A stretch of DNA of 64,000 bases from Diplolepis rosae (GCA_030998225.1 JAPYXD010000403.1:248001-312000); one strand, 5' to 3'; shown: positions 32,914 to 45,955, counted from the first letter of the stretch. Numbers and translations are program-made. Notes: generated by a model from the letters alone, not told the origin.

Positions 32914-33065
32914 TCTCTCACTTCACACTTCACCTATTTCACTTTATTCCTTTTTACTTCACTTCTTTCACTTTAACTCCTTTTTTTTTCTTCGTATTCT
33001 TTCACTTCTTTCCGTTTTACTTCGTATTTTTTTTTCACTTCTTTCACTTCTTTAATCGAACCTTG
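32914..33065 (-). repeat. Purine-rich GAAGTGAAA repeat upstream of the antisense gene
   Basis: Read on the minus strand, the 150 bases before the ATG at 32913 contain many copies of GAAGTGAAA or GAAAGAAGTG. They would form most of the 5' leader or proximal promoter of the antisense gene. Function unknown. Confidence 0.45.
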
Positions 33066-35221
33066 ACCACGTCCGTGCCCGAGATATAAGATGCTTCTCT
33101 TCTTCTTCTTCTTGTTTGTGGTGGCTTGCACTGCTGCAAATAGCCATACCAAAAGATATAAGATGCGACTAATGAACCTTCTGAGGGTAATAAGAAGCAA
33201 CTAGCCACAGCCAGTACCCAGCCCCACCTTCAATAACTCCATAATCTCTAGCCACCGTATAAGATTTCCATTAATTTTATGTAGTGATCATGCGAACTGC
33301 TGACTCTCGCACCTACCTTGCATTTCTTCTAAGCAGAAAACCCTATAAGGTGAGAGACTTGGTTACTCCTCTAGAACTCTGAGAAGTGCCTGAGTGCATA
33401 AATGCAACGAAGGAAAATAGATAGCAAATCGCAATGTCTTGATGTTAGCAGATGACATATTTGCGATCTAACTAAGGGAAATTTATCCAAAATGGTTCAA
33501 TTGATTTTAATTTTCATCCAGAATGAGAGAAAAACTGAAAATCATTTAAAGGAAATCTTCAATCTTTATACCTTTAAATAATCATCGGGAACATCATTTA
33601 TGAACTCACTTTCGTTGTGAGCCGTTGCTGGTTTTTTTTTTTGGGCTACATAGTTTTATTTCAAATTTTATTCATATGCCGTTTCCCTCCCGTAATAAAA
33701 AGTAGCTAATCAAACGAGTATAAATATACTTTACAAAACACAAACAGAGTACACGAAAACAAAATACAGATTTCGATTAACGAAAGGGGAAAAGTTTGAA
33801 AGTAATAGATTCATAGGGCAATCTCTATACGGGATGCTAATAGCGACTAAATTTTGAGGAACACCCTGGTGAATGAAGGATATTACACCCTCTCCGGATC
33901 AGTAAAATGGTTACGGACTGCATCGGCGGGAATATATTGAAAAAAAAGGGGGGGGTGTTTTCGCAATATCCAAGATATTAACTGAAGAACCCGATATGTC
34001 GATTTGAAACACACTGTAAAAAAAAGAAATAAATAAAAAAAAAATTAAATTTCACAATTTCCAAGGGTAAAACTTCATAAATTTTGTATATGTACTATTA
34101 TCACTCTAATTAAAGGGATAATACAATTTAAAGGTTAGAAATGCGAATGAACCTTGTAACCTTGCCACTCTTAGTATGAGAATATTACAAGGCATTGTAA
34201 AAGTACAATTTCAAGTTGTAGTCCTACTGACTAAACTTGTGAAATTGCCTTAATCAGAGTGTGAAATAAAATTACCCACTCTGAATATGGCAGATTTTCG
34301 AACGTATGTGAAAATGCAAAACTTGCAAATTTAACTTTATATGTATAAAACAAAATTTCACAATATGACGTATTTGCACAATATTATTAAGGTAGTATTG
34401 GCTATAAGTCAAAATAGTGGCAAATACATGAAACTCCGGATATAAGCAATTTTTATTTACTAAATGCCTATACCAATTTGTAAATCGATCGGTTACTTCG
34501 TTCGTTTGTTATAAAGCTTTTTAGTTAGCATAGGTTCTTATGTAAACTGACGAAACTCACGTATCATGCGACTTTGAATTGCAAGAAAAGGCAAGACAAA
34601 ATAGAGAGAATCAACTGAAAAGTTGTTCGAATGAAGATTGATATATAAGGAATAAATATCACTATTAGTTAATAGTATTCATTAAGTATTATATTCAATA
34701 TGAACAATAATCTGAGGTAAACCTTAACTTTTTGGTTGCTGAAATGTGGCTGTAATAGTAATAGTGTTTAAAAATACATTTTTATTTTTTTTTATTTTTT
34801 TTATTCAACACTATATTGTGGAAATTACAGGGTTTATACTCTAATAAAATATAAATTTTTTTTTATAGAATACATGTCATGACATGTTGTTATATTAGAA
34901 ATTTGAGATATCGATTTTAGTTTCTTCAAGTCAGAAACGGGGCATTTTCACACATAAAAGTTTGTCGAAGAATGATTAAAATTGATCAATATTTAATGAA
35001 AACGCATGGTAACTTTGGAAAAAAAAAGTTATTAAGTAATTCAGTTTACTCATACTTTTTAGAAAGATATGATTAACAGTGCAGCATAATCGGATTTGAA
35101 GAATCTAAGGACATTTAAAATCATATGTTTATCTCATCATGACACCTTTCGGGAACCATTCTTCTCGTCTCGGACCAGCCTAGTTTGTCGGGGACGAAAA
35201 CTCAAAAATTCCGGTGTGGTT
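33066..35221. other. Right part of the LARD-like interior, no gene seen
   Basis: AT-rich. An A8G7 run at about 33941-33956 is followed by TGTTTT and resembles a polypurine tract, but it does not adjoin the 3' LTR. The bases before the LTR (AAAAATTCCGGTGTGGTT) are not a normal polypurine tract. Any promoter for the antisense gene should lie here or in the right LTR. Confidence 0.35.
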
Positions 35222-35503
35222 TGTTACGGACGGTCCAAAGTGAGTAATGTTTTTTTTATATATATATAAAAATTACACATCAATTCCTTCTAAGAGTGAA
35301 TAAAATGTACACTTTGGAGCATTCGTAACTTGATCACATTCCAATGGTTAATGCAATTCAGCATTTTTGGTCACGCAAGCTGGCCCGAGATGTGAGAATG
35401 TAACTCTTGCTTCTGAATCCAATGCGCAGGTCTTAAAAAGGTCGGTGAATTTTGTAAAGCCCATCTTCATGAGATTACAAATATTTAAATATGTAAAAAT
35501 GTA

Positions 35504-35554
<51 letters not shown>

Positions 35555-37147
35555 GGGTATGTTGTATATATGTATGTATGTGGGTATATGTATATGTGTC
35601 TATATGTGTATGTCTGTGCGTATATGAGTATGCATATTTATGAGTACGCATGCATAATTATTGAAAATAAGGGAATGTAATTGCGAGAGTAAGATATACT
35701 CGATCGCTGTACGCGAGAGAAAAGGGATGAAAAGAAGCGAGAAGGAGAATGAAAGCTGGTAGAGAGGAAGAGAGAGAGAGAGATATCTAGTACACGTACA
35801 CCCATGTACTGTTTGACGCCACAGCTTTCTGCCGTTTGTCAATTCCTCCCTTCGTTCGCCTATGCACATGCCTAATATACTGGTCTCTTAAAAAAATCTT
35901 GATGCGCTCTGCTGTGCATCGCGAGAGTAGCATTCATCTCATAATTGCATCTCCTCCTCATACACCTATCTTTGCTCAAATGCTTTAGCCAGCTGATCTC
36001 CCGCCACAAAAGCCACGTGCTTTTTGTAACTAAGATCCAACGCTCATCTGAATACTTAAATAATTATCTTAAGGCTTTAATCCACTTAAAGATTATGAGC
36101 CCAGACTAATTAAATATATATATATATATTTCGATTTACTCTGAAATATATTGGAAACTAAAATTGTTTCTACAATTTGATGACCATGCATCAAATACTA
36201 AAAATTGATGAGCACATTTCCTTTCTCACGATAGGTGTAGAAAGAAGGGAAAAATAATTGCATTCTAGAAATCAGCAAATGGCGCAATAACCACATCAGC
36301 ATTTGTGGAAATTCCTAAATCCTCCCTGCCATTATTACCTCTGTCCAATCATTAATTCCTTAATCATCAAAAAACCCTACCATGTTCACCTCGCGATGAA
36401 CTAGTAAAACGGATCAAGGCAAAATCAAATTCGCAGTTACCCAAGCAACCCGGTACTAACCGGAACTACTTGAATAGTAGAGAATATATTTTCTCTACTT
36501 TGCCCGTCTGCGGCCCAGATCGACAGTTCCTAGACCCTCGTTAGTTGATTGAACCCGTAAAACTCTTTCTAACGAAATTATATTTTTGGAATCGTGTCGG
36601 GCGGACGTAAAAGACAAAAGCCTTCATCTGGACAGAAGCAACAGAATTAAATTCTTTCTTCGGCGGAATATTTTAAAGTCCAATTCGTTTAATAAAAAAA
36701 ACGGCAAAAAGGTGCGCGAAATTGCGGAAAAATTAGTACTACCGAATCTCAAAACGGTAGTGATAATTTTTCATAAAATATTGTAATTAGATTTAATAGG
36801 AAAATTCTAGCGGCGAAAAGGGCGAGTTTGAAAGCACTCAACCCTTTTCTGGTTAAAAACCAACCGTTATTTTCTCTCATTAAACCTAAAAGAAAAGTGG
36901 CAAAAACAGTATTTGTGTGCGCGTGTGCTATGCGCGTGTGCTATGCGCGACTCGCAAATAGGACAAAGTGTGACTTTGAACACTCAACAGAAAACCATTG
37001 CCCGGTCTAGGACGAATCAGGAGCTAAGGGAAAATCTCTCCCTCTCTCTCACACTCTCCTGGGACTGGTAGATGTAAGGAAAACTAGTAGTAAGGTATTG
37101 TTCCAATATATATATATTATATTAAGTTCAATTATTCGTACGTAACA
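35222..37147 (+). repeat. 3' LTR, 1,926 bp
   Basis: Matches the left LTR closely with the same ends. Differences are an expanded (AT)n run at 35510-35550, a few substitutions (for example around 36855-36890), a duplicated GTGTGCTATGCGC unit at 36925-36945, and loss of about 240 bp before the last 38 bases. The deletion must have happened after insertion. CACAT follows at 37148. Confidence 0.85.
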
Positions 37148-37152
37148 CACAT

Positions 37153-40100
37153 TGCGATTTCTTTGGTATGAAAATAATTCGACAAACTTTTACTGTAAAT
37201 TAAAATACTTTGAATAAATTTTTAAAAATAAGTACCATCTTTTATATAATAATTTAAATATATACACTCCCATCAGAAATTACAGGTTCACTTGTACTTT
37301 TATCTACCGTTAAAGCATCTTCATTTTTATAATAACACAAGATGTAAAATATTTCAGCTATTCCAAAAATTTTTAACGATATTTTATTCAAGATAAATAT
37401 TTTTCCATTTCATATGAGAGAAATTTCAACATGTAATTTAGTGTTCAAATGTAATGTGATCTCAACTCCTTCCGGGGGGGGGGGGGGGGGGGGAGTCGGT
37501 CACTCACAACTTCGGTACCTTCCACCAAAACTCACGGTCGAAATAAGAGACAAACTAGACTACCGGGCGCCAGGCCTTGCTTGGGCCAAACCAAAAAAAA
37601 AACAAAGAAAAACGCAATTCATGTAAGCTACACGTAAATGTAAGGTGAAGCGTACCGGGCAGTGCTGCCAGCCCAGTTCCAGTCGGGTAAAGGGAGAGGG
37701 GGTGGTTCGACATGAAATTCCTAACGCGGAGTATAGCTCGTTATGAAATGATGTAAGGTTTTCAACCATTTATTATAAATACTCTAATGCTTTACATAGA
37801 TTACAAGCTTACAATAGTTCGCAGGAAAAGAAGTCTAAAACACGGTGGCGGGGGGATAAACGTGTCCTAGAAGGGTGAGAATTTAGGAACTCGATATTTA
37901 CTCGACTTACGCGAAATAGGTTATTTTATTCTACGTTACTAATATAAATGTAACACTGTATTCTAAGGGACTATGTTTATGCGAGGTGCTCCCGGGCTCA
38001 GTAAAGTTAAACACAAAAGGGCTCTATTAGCCAGCTATTCTACAATCTTGGCTCCATGCCAGAATGGCGAGCCGCACTCACGCACTCGATGTCACCTTCA
38101 TTTTTGTTTTTACTGCAGAATACAAATTCTCTTACCTCGTATACAATAACCCGACAAATCCACTCAATGTTCACCGTCAGGTCCTCTAACGTCCTCTACA
38201 AATTTTCACAGTAACTCCCTTTTTATTGTACTCCGATTGTACAGTCTCACTGGGTCGAAGGTCGCACAAGGAAGAAGGTTTCTCTCCGATATTATTCCCT
38301 CTGTTCGCAACCGGGACTCGCCCAGTATCTTGAGCAGGGAGGTGCCATCAATACTTTATCTGTAGTCCAGTCCGTCCTCAACTCTGGTACAGTTTGGCGC
38401 ATGGCAAGAGCCTCGGATGGGGTTTTGATGTCCCCGGCTGACTCCGCACTCACAGGCTGTAACTATTGGTAGGGTCCTGCAACCCTATGTCTCGCATCCG
38501 CCATGTTGGAGTCCCGATAATAATTTGTTTAACTGGTCCCGGACCATAGCCTGAGGCCTTCGGTAATGGTCCTATAATTATCATTCGATAAAAGTCCAAT
38601 ATAATCACAGTACTCCATCATGTCAAAAGTAGGCAAAACCTACTGGCCAGCATGCGACGGAGAAAATCGCACCCTCTCTATCTACTAATACGTGATAGCG
38701 TAACCAACATAGTGTTGTCCCTCTCGGATTCATGTCAAACCTCCACGGCGAGTCTTCAGCGGCGAAATTACATATTATTAACAATACCTATACATTTTTA
38801 ATCCTAGTTTACAACCTAAATCTAACCTCTAAATACATAATAAATCACAATTGATGCAGTCTGGGAGCACTCTGCGAGCTTCGACGCAAAAGGACGTAAG
38901 GCTGAGAATTCCCGTAAGTCATAAAAATACAAAAAGTTGTTCTTAATCGACGTAATAACTTACGAAAACTAATCAAACTGACTCTAAGGTCTTAAGTAAT
39001 GGGAAATTGAGTGGAATTTGAATCTTGTGATGTGCAAAGATTCTGCAACATCACAGTAAATATAAAATACTTGATATTTACAGAATCAAACCCTTTATTC
39101 ACATTTGGATAGTCTTAAAATCATTTATATCCAAATACAATATTATTTATTTTTGAATAATCAAATATTTAATTTGATGAAATTGTCATGTCAAAGATTT
39201 CAAGTATTCTAAAAATTTTTTTGATGTACTTTATTCAGAAGGAAATTTTTTGAAATTTATTTCTTACTAGACAAATTTCAAAGTTTAATTTCTTATGCAA
39301 AATTAAATATTTTTTTTTATTTTTTAAATAATCAAATCTCTTATTCTCACTTGTATATTAAAATTTGCATTAAAAATTTTTATGTATTTAGAAATTTTGT
39401 TTTCAGATATTTGATCATTAAATTTGTAAAATTTACTTTTTATTATAAAACTCTTAAGATGTAATCTCATATGTACTTGCAGAATATATTGCGTGCACGA
39501 GGATTCATACATGTGCACTGACATTTAAAGTTGTGTAAGTTTGATCGCTATATGAAATCGAAGCGTGTATTAAAGAACTTCTTAAAAATTGACAACATGC
39601 TCAGATTTTATGTTTTTCTCGATTCCATACATAAAAGGCGCGAAACAGACGCCAAATTCCAAACACATTATTTTAAAAATTACCCTTCTTGTTCAAATAT
39701 TTTGAAAAACATTCACCCAAAACTTGAAATTCTTATGTCACGTAACAAAAATAAAAAGTAAGACTTTGTTTAATTAATATTTTTAATCTGAAAACAAATA
39801 GCTCAATTCTATTCTTGATAAAAATGGATGTTGAAGTATCCAAAGAATATAAATAATTAATAGGGTATCGAATCTAATTGTTACAACTAAATTATTCCAA
39901 CAAAAATATCCGCATCATGCTTGCAAAGTATATTTGTAAGCTGAAATTGCTTTATTTTATCGACAAAATGATACTTTATCATGAATTTTTTTTGTCTGAT
40001 ATTATTTGTTTATTTTACAAGCAAATCATTATTATTGTTTATTGTAATATCAAAGGTATAAAGAAAAAAACAACAGAATTGAGCCCTATTAATAAATAAA

Positions 40101-40470
40101 ATTATTGGCTGGGTGGAAAAAGCCTCAAAGTCATAAAAAACCATCATAACCTTTGGAAGAAAAAATATAATCAAGTACATAATTCAAATCAACAAAATCA
40201 AACGAAAGTCAAAGATTAAGAACTTAAAGTTTCCAAATAAAATTCACCTAAATAAATATAGACACGTGCACATATATATACATTATTATCTGAGTAACTA
40301 CACATATATTTACAATATACATCGATGAAATTCAATATTAATTTAATTATACGAAAAATACCATTCTGAGTCTGTCAGTTCCGAATGGCATGTGCACAGA
40401 AAGTTCACAAAATTATTTCAATAAATAAACCTGCTTCGAGTTAAATTTAAAGTGTAGAAAAGGTTCCACG
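37153..40470. other. AT-rich stretch, no gene seen
   Basis: No supported gene was found. A run of 20 G residues lies at 37474-37493. The part from 37630 to 38900 is less AT-rich and might be an old LTR or element remnant, but no repeat partner is present in the window. Confidence 0.4.
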
Positions 40471-40496
40471 GCGTTCCCCGGCCGCCAGGTCGGGCG

Positions 40497-41042
40497 ACGC
40501 TATCAGGGTGACAGAGAAGGGCGGTGAGTCCTACGCTGAGATCCTGAAGGCTGTCTTTGGTCCCGAAGAGGTCCGTTGAAGTTAGGGACCTCGACGAGAC
40601 CATCACAAGGGCAGAGGTTGTAGCCGCGCTCTGTATCGCGCTGGGCAAGCCAGAACTCGGGGACCAGTGCAGGCGGTATAAACGCTTCGGCGGTGTACAG
40701 ACTGCGGTGGTCTGTTTAAACGAGGCGGAAGCTCGAAGCTTGCTCGGAATCGGTAAGCTGAGTGTGGGGTGGGCAAACTGCCGCATCCGGGAGCATGTCG
40801 AGGTTGCCCGGTGCTTCAGGTGCCAGGGTTATGGCCATGTGTCACGCGGCTGCACGCTTCCAGGCAGGAACGACGCCTGCTGGAGGTGTGGGGGCGCGTC
40901 GCACGTGGCCAAGGAGTGCAAGGCTCCGCCTAGGTGCCTGACATGTGCGGATAGGGGCGAAAAAGATGTCGCCCATGCTTCGGGGAGCGGCTCTTGCCCT
41001 ATATTTAGAGCAGAGTTCCGGAGGTTGAGGGGTGGAAAGTGA
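40497..41042 (+). pseudogene. R1-clade ORF1 (Gag-like), C-terminal part
   Basis: A first frame shows the typical GGESYAEILKAVFG block and stops at 40579. The main frame 40557-41042 continues with EVRDLDETITRAEVVAALCI and then three CCHC knuckles: CFRCQGYGHVSRGC, CWRCGGASHVAKEC and a third starting CLTCADRG. These bind nucleic acid and package the element RNA. There is a frame break near 40560. The end overlaps the ORF2 start by four bases (GTGA), as is common in this clade. Confidence 0.8.
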
Positions 41043-43530
41043 AATTTCTACAGCTCAACCTCGGGAGAGGGAAGGGAGCCCAGGACCTTCTGATGCAGAC
41101 TGCCAGGGAGAGGGGGGCCGATGTTTTGCTCATTAGTGAGCAACACAAATGGTCCGAAAACTCTGCTTGGTACCAGGATGCATCACGGAGGGCTGGGATC
41201 CTTATTTTAAGCCTTGATTTGAGCATCGGGGATTTCCTGGAGACCGACGCGGGGTTCGTTTGGGTGGAGGTGGCGGGGGTGCGTGTGTACAGCTGCTACT
41301 TCTGTCCCAACAATCCTTTCGAGATCTTCGAGACACAGATCCTCCTCCTTGAGGAAAGCCTCAGAGAGGCTAGTGGGCGGTCCCTTATCGCGGGCGACTT
41401 TAATAGTAAGTCGCCCGAGTGGGGCGAAGCCCGTCTGGACAGGAGGCGAATCTTCGTCGGCGAGATGGCCGCTAGGAATGACCTGATTGTATTAAATCGG
41501 GGCAGGGATTTTACGTTCAGACGAGGAGCGGGGGGGTCGATTATCGACTTCACGTTTGCCGCGCCACGAGTGCATTGAGTTCAGCATCCGGGAACGGAGT
41601 CATCCGGTGAATACGGGAAAGGGCGGCAAAGGAAGGAGCCCCTCCTGGAACACAAGACGACTCAACAAAGACAAGCTACAAAAACATCTTGAGGAAACCA
41701 TGATCATGGGTGAGCTTGGTTGGGCTAAGTCTGCTGAGTCGTTGGAGGACACCGTGCGGGCGGCGAGGCGGATAGTGGTCGCAGCATGTACTGGTGGAAC
41801 GACCAGTTTTGTGTGTCCTGCGTCGTGAATGCCTCACAGCGCGGCGGAGATTCACCCGCTCAAAGGGTGATTCTCTGCTGCACGAGGCATGGAAAGAAGC
41901 AAAATCAGCTCTGAGGCAAGACATTAAGAAAAACCGACTTCAGTGCTGGAAAGACTTGATCGGTGAGGTCGAGAAGGACCCATGGGGTTTCGCCTTCAAA
42001 ATAGTCACCAAGAGATTGGTGACTAGAAGAAAGACCCCGGGCCTGGATAATCCCGATCGAGTCAAGTACATCGTGCGAAGCTTGTTTCTGCATGTAGAGC
42101 CGTTCCAAAGACAGGACCGAAGCTCCTGCGTGGTCCGGCACGAAGAACTCTTCACTCTCGAGGAACTAAAGAGAGCGGGTAGAAGGCTCAAGGAAAACAC
42201 AGCGCCAGGGATCGACGGGTTGGCGAACGAGATCCTCAAAGAGGTGATCGGGGTATACCCGGAAATCCTCCTAGAATTCTTTAACTCCTGTCTTCGGGAG
42301 GGGAGGTTCTTCGCAGACTATCTGAGCGACAGGTGGGTGATATATGAGGGCGACAAATGGTCTCTCAAGGAAGAGATGACATGTGGCGCCCCTCAAGGGT
42401 CGCGGGTGGGTCCACTCGTTTGGAATGTCATGTACGACGATTTCCTGCGCATGGACCTGCCTCTGGAACGAGCATCATCGGCTTTGCGGACGACGTACTT
42501 GTCGTGTGCGCTGCTGACAACGTCGGAATTCTGGAGCTGAGGATCAATGATACTCTGTGGTGGGCAAAGCGTTGGTTAGATAGCAGAGGCCTGAAAATGG
42601 CCCCTGAGAAGAACGAGGCTTTGCTGGTCACAGACAGGAGATCCTTCCAATATCGAAGGGGATACATGAAATCGAGTGGAAAAGAACATTAAGTACCTGG
42701 GAGTGCAGTTGGATCGAAGGCTTAGCTTCGGCGAACACCTGCAGATCGCGACTGCCAAAGCCATCCAATGTGGGGCCGCCCTGACTCGGCTCATGCCCAA
42801 CATTGGTGGACCCAGGTAAGCTAAGAGAAGGCTGGTGGCGAGCGTGGTAAACTTGAAGCTGCTTTATGCAGCTCCAATCTGGACAAGTGCATGAATAGCA
42901 TGGTTGTTAACAACCATGCTATTCTGAAGAGGCTGTTCTCGGCAAAGAGAATTGTCTCAGCATGCCGAACTGTGTCGACGAGTGCTGTGCTGGTCCTGGC
43001 GAGCGTCCCACCAATTGACTTATTGGCGGAAGAAAGGAAAGAGACCTTTCAGCTCCATAAGGAGCTCACCTGCTGAATAAACCTGCAGGAAACCGCTCGC
43101 GTGAAGGAGGCCATCCACAAGGATGGAAGGCGCAGACTCGTCGAGAAATGGCAGGCGAGATGGCATGGTGGCCAATCCGGGAGATGGACACACCGTCTAA
43201 TCCCGGAGCTCACCTCCTGGCTGGATAGAAAGCACGGTCAAGTCGGCTTTTACCTGGCGCAAGCGCTTTAAGGCCATGGCTGCTTTAATGCGTACCTGAA
43301 GCGCTTCAAGAAGAGAGACGACGAGTCGTGTAGCTACTGCGGATCCCTTGTGGACAATGCAGAGCATACACTCTTTTTCTGTGCCAGGTGGGGCGTGGCA
43401 AGAGGGGCTGTCGGTCGGGAAGTAGGCGCACAACTCACCCCTGACACGATGGTGTCTCTCATGCTCCATTCTGAACGGAATTGGATGCTTATCGAGTCAT
43501 TCGTCACCCTGGTGATGAAGACGAGGTAGC
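41039..43530 (+). pseudogene. R1-clade ORF2: endonuclease and reverse transcriptase, broken
   Basis: 41039-41578 is an APE-like endonuclease: KFLQLNLGRGKGAQDLLMQT, then ISEQHKW, the GDFNSKSPEWG block, and SIIDFTFA. The homology then shifts frame at about 41570 (PSWNTRRLNKDKLQKHLEE) and again near 41800. RT follows with APGIDGLANEILKEV, then a deletion of roughly 100 codons near 42310. CGAPQGSRVGPLVWNVMYDD comes next, then another shift to the catalytic FADDVLVV (about 42486). Near 43336-43400 the C-terminal knuckle reads CSYCGSLVDNAEHTLFFC. The enzyme would nick the target and prime reverse transcription there. Confidence 0.85.
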
Positions 43531-43740
43531 TCGATGGGCGTGTAGAGCGCGGCAACAACGAGGGTCGGTAGAAATCGCATCGGGGCATGCACCTGCGGTC
43601 CTGCGCCCTGGGTGAACCTGGCTGTCCGCGTAGACCGGGGGAGAAATCTTCTTGGTCCTCCCCAGGTTGGCGCGGTTAGTCGGTCTGCCAAACGGGCGTG
43701 TGGCCGCGGATGGGAGTTTCGGGCGAACGGATGACGAGGT

Positions 43741-44062
43741 AAAAATAAAATTTGTTAAATTTATTTTTTCTAATGCTTCAAATATTTTTCTTGGAAATTA
43801 ATCTCTTTTCTTCCAAATGATCTCTTCAATAATAATTTTTCTATTTTTAGAAGCAAAATTATCTTTTTTTACCTAAGATCTAATTTTTGAAGATAAACTA
43901 CGAAGAAAGTACGTAAACTATATCTGAATTCGCAATATGAATTTACACCTTCATTTTTTTGAAGTATGAAACATCTTATTCATATTGCAATTTCAATAGA
44001 TGAATGTAAATGAATTGTTTGCTGATTTAGGAAAATGCATAAATTATATGTGAATTTACACC
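43741..44062. other. AT-rich spacer between LINE and mariner
   Basis: No gene seen. The missing C-terminal third of the neighbouring mariner is not here. Confidence 0.4.
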
Positions 44063-44776
44063 TCAAACTTTTCTTGATTTCTCGATCAACGCATGATTCA
44101 AATTGATAATTTGTTGTCTGTAGCGATCCGTATTCACCGTCTCACCAGGTTTTAATAACTCGAAGTACACCACACCACACTGGTCCCACCAAACACACAG
44201 CATTGTCTTACGGCCAAAGCGATTTGGCCTTGGAGTCGATGGGCCGACCTCACCAGGTGAAAGCCATGATTTTTTCCACTTCGGGTTCTCGGAATGAATC
44301 CATTTTTCGTCCCCCGTGACAATTCGATGCAGAAAAGATTTCCTTTCGAACCGTTGAAGCAGCATTTCACAAATGGTTTTTCTATTTTCCATTTGTCTAT
44401 CGTTCAGTTGGTGTGGTACCCATTTTCCATACTTTTGGATTTTTCCCATGGCTTTTAAACGTTGGCAAATTGCTCCTCGGGTCATATTTAGTGTTTGTGC
44501 GAATTGTTGTTGCGATTGGGTTGGGTCTTCATCCAATAACGCCTGCAATTCCTCGTCTTCGAACTTTTTCGCTGCACCAGAATGTTCATTGTCTATTAAA
44601 TCGAAATCTGCACTTTTAAATTGACGAAACCATGTCTCACATGTTCTAAGCACTGGAGCATGTTCACCATAAGTTTCTACCAGCAATCGATAAGCTTCAA
44701 CTGCTTTTTTCTTTTGATGAAATAAGAAAAGCAACGAATGCCGCAAATGCGATTTAATTAAAACGAAACTCGACAT
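44063..44776 (-). pseudogene. mariner transposase, truncated at its C-terminus
   Basis: The minus-strand frame (ATG for MSSFVLIKSHLRHSLLF at about 44776) is open for over 230 codons. It has the mariner N-terminal helix-turn-helix region (AVEAYRLLVETYGEHAPVLR, TCETWFRQFKSADFDL), the second DNA-binding helix set (MTRGAICQRLKAMGKIQKYG) and the first catalytic Asp in HRIVTGDEKWIHSEN. It ends soon after WWDQCGVVYFELLKPGETVN. The second and third catalytic Asp residues (of DD34D) are absent. Mariner transposase of this type is about 345 residues, so about a third is missing. The rest of the frame is undamaged, so truncation rather than slow decay seems to have killed it. Confidence 0.85.
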
Positions 44777-45950
44777 ATTCACTGAGGTAAACAACTATGA
44801 TGCTATTATTCATAGAAATGTATACATATCTCTAGCGACATCTATGAGTAAAACCGGCAAATTTCAACTAACACCCCTGTTAAAGGATCAGAGGGCATTC
44901 ATGGAATGTTTACAGATAAAAATAATAATAAAATAAAAATTACGAAAGACCAAAAAGTTGTATCTAGATTAGTCGAATTCTTGAAGACTGAAAAAACAAA
45001 TGATCTTTGAAAAATTGTTGCTTATTCCTAAGCTAAAACTGAAAAGTATTATAGTAAAACGAGCTTTATTAGTTTTGTATGTAATTATAAATGTTGACTT
45101 CATTAAAAATTCATCTTTTTATTTTTAAGTATTTTGTTTAAAATATTTTCGAAACAAACATCATAAAAAATTTAAGAAAGTAAACGAGCTTTATTACTTT
45201 TTGTAAATGATTATAAACGTTTAAGTAAATACAATAAGAGTTTATTTTTCATTCGTGTTGTTTATTCACAAGCTTCTAAAATTTATTTCATCTGTATCGA
45301 TTAATTGCAACGTCATTCAATTTACACAAACGTCTAACTGCGAAAATAAGACATTCGTACGAATCGTACGGCTCGCGGTAAGCGAGTACACTGCGAGTTT
45401 CATCAACGTATATCTTTAAAAGTAGTGCCGGTACACGTATTTTTTATGATGGCATACGATTCCTTATAATCTCTAGTATAACATACCAGTTTTCCAAAAA
45501 AATTTAAAGAAAATTTTGCTTCTAATGTAAAGAAAGGTATCGCGAAACTGAACTACGCCTATCTAACACGTGTTAAGAGATTTAACTTTGGAGCTTAATT
45601 TCTCGATTTTGAGTACCGGTCTTGATGCTAATCTTTTTACCGCTTTGTGGATCATGGTAAAAAGTACTTATTTACGCATTTTGAAAGAAATCTAAAGAAA
45701 AGTGATTTTCAAGAGAACGTCTTTAAGCGCAGCACAAGGTGGTTTAGAATTAGGAAAATATTTATCTAAAAACCCAACGTAATAAGCTAGAAAATGAAAC
45801 AAACCCGAAATCGATTTGATTATTTCAACCGGAATTTCATCCAATTTTATCAAACGTTTTAATTAATATATCTAAAAAATTTTTTTTTCGAAAATCCCGA
45901 TATACGTGTTGGTTAATTTATTAAAGAGAAGATATAAATTTTTTTTTATG
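44777..45950. other. AT-rich spacer, no gene seen
   Basis: The mariner's terminal repeat may lie near 44850-44880 (TTTCAACTAACACCC). Nothing else supportable was seen. Confidence 0.35.
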
Positions 45951-45955
45951 TAAAT

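Larger units (their letters stand above)
23164..37152 (+). mobile_element. Complete long-LTR retrotransposon without pol (LARD-like), 13,979 bp plus target duplication
   Basis: Two near-identical long direct repeats, both starting TGTTACGGACGGTCC and ending ATTCGTACGTAACA, bound the element at 23169-25299 and 35222-37147. The 5-bp sequence CACAT flanks both outer ends (23164-23168 and 37148-37152), as expected for a target-site duplication. A tRNA-Leu primer site follows the left LTR. The 9.9-kb interior contains no protease, RT, RNase H or integrase that I can recognise; the only RT belongs to a PLE inserted on the other strand. The interior carries a repeat-rich leader, two small sense ORFs and a spliced antisense gene. 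It is therefore a large non-autonomous derivative, presumably moved by a gypsy-type partner. The LTRs differ by few substitutions plus a deletion of about 240 bp in the right copy, so insertion is fairly recent. Confidence 0.85.
40470..43740 (+). mobile_element. R1-clade non-LTR retrotransposon, 5' truncated and broken
   Basis: The order is ORF1 with CCHC knuckles, overlapping ORF2 with APE-type endonuclease, reverse transcriptase, and a C-terminal CCHC. Gene order, knuckles and motifs fit the R1 clade, found in arthropods. GC content is well above that of the surroundings. The 5' end of ORF1 is missing. Several frameshifts and an RT deletion disable it. The 3' end lies near 43740, without a clear poly(A) tail. 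Confidence 0.85.

Noticed and set aside
33941..33962. Polypurine tract A8G7 followed by TGTTTT as the true 3' LTR border
   Set aside because: The confirmed 3' LTR starts at 35222 with a matching target duplication; no LTR copy follows the run at 33956.
44373..44624. Plus-strand frames opposite the mariner transposase
   Set aside because: Shadow frames of the minus-strand mariner gene.
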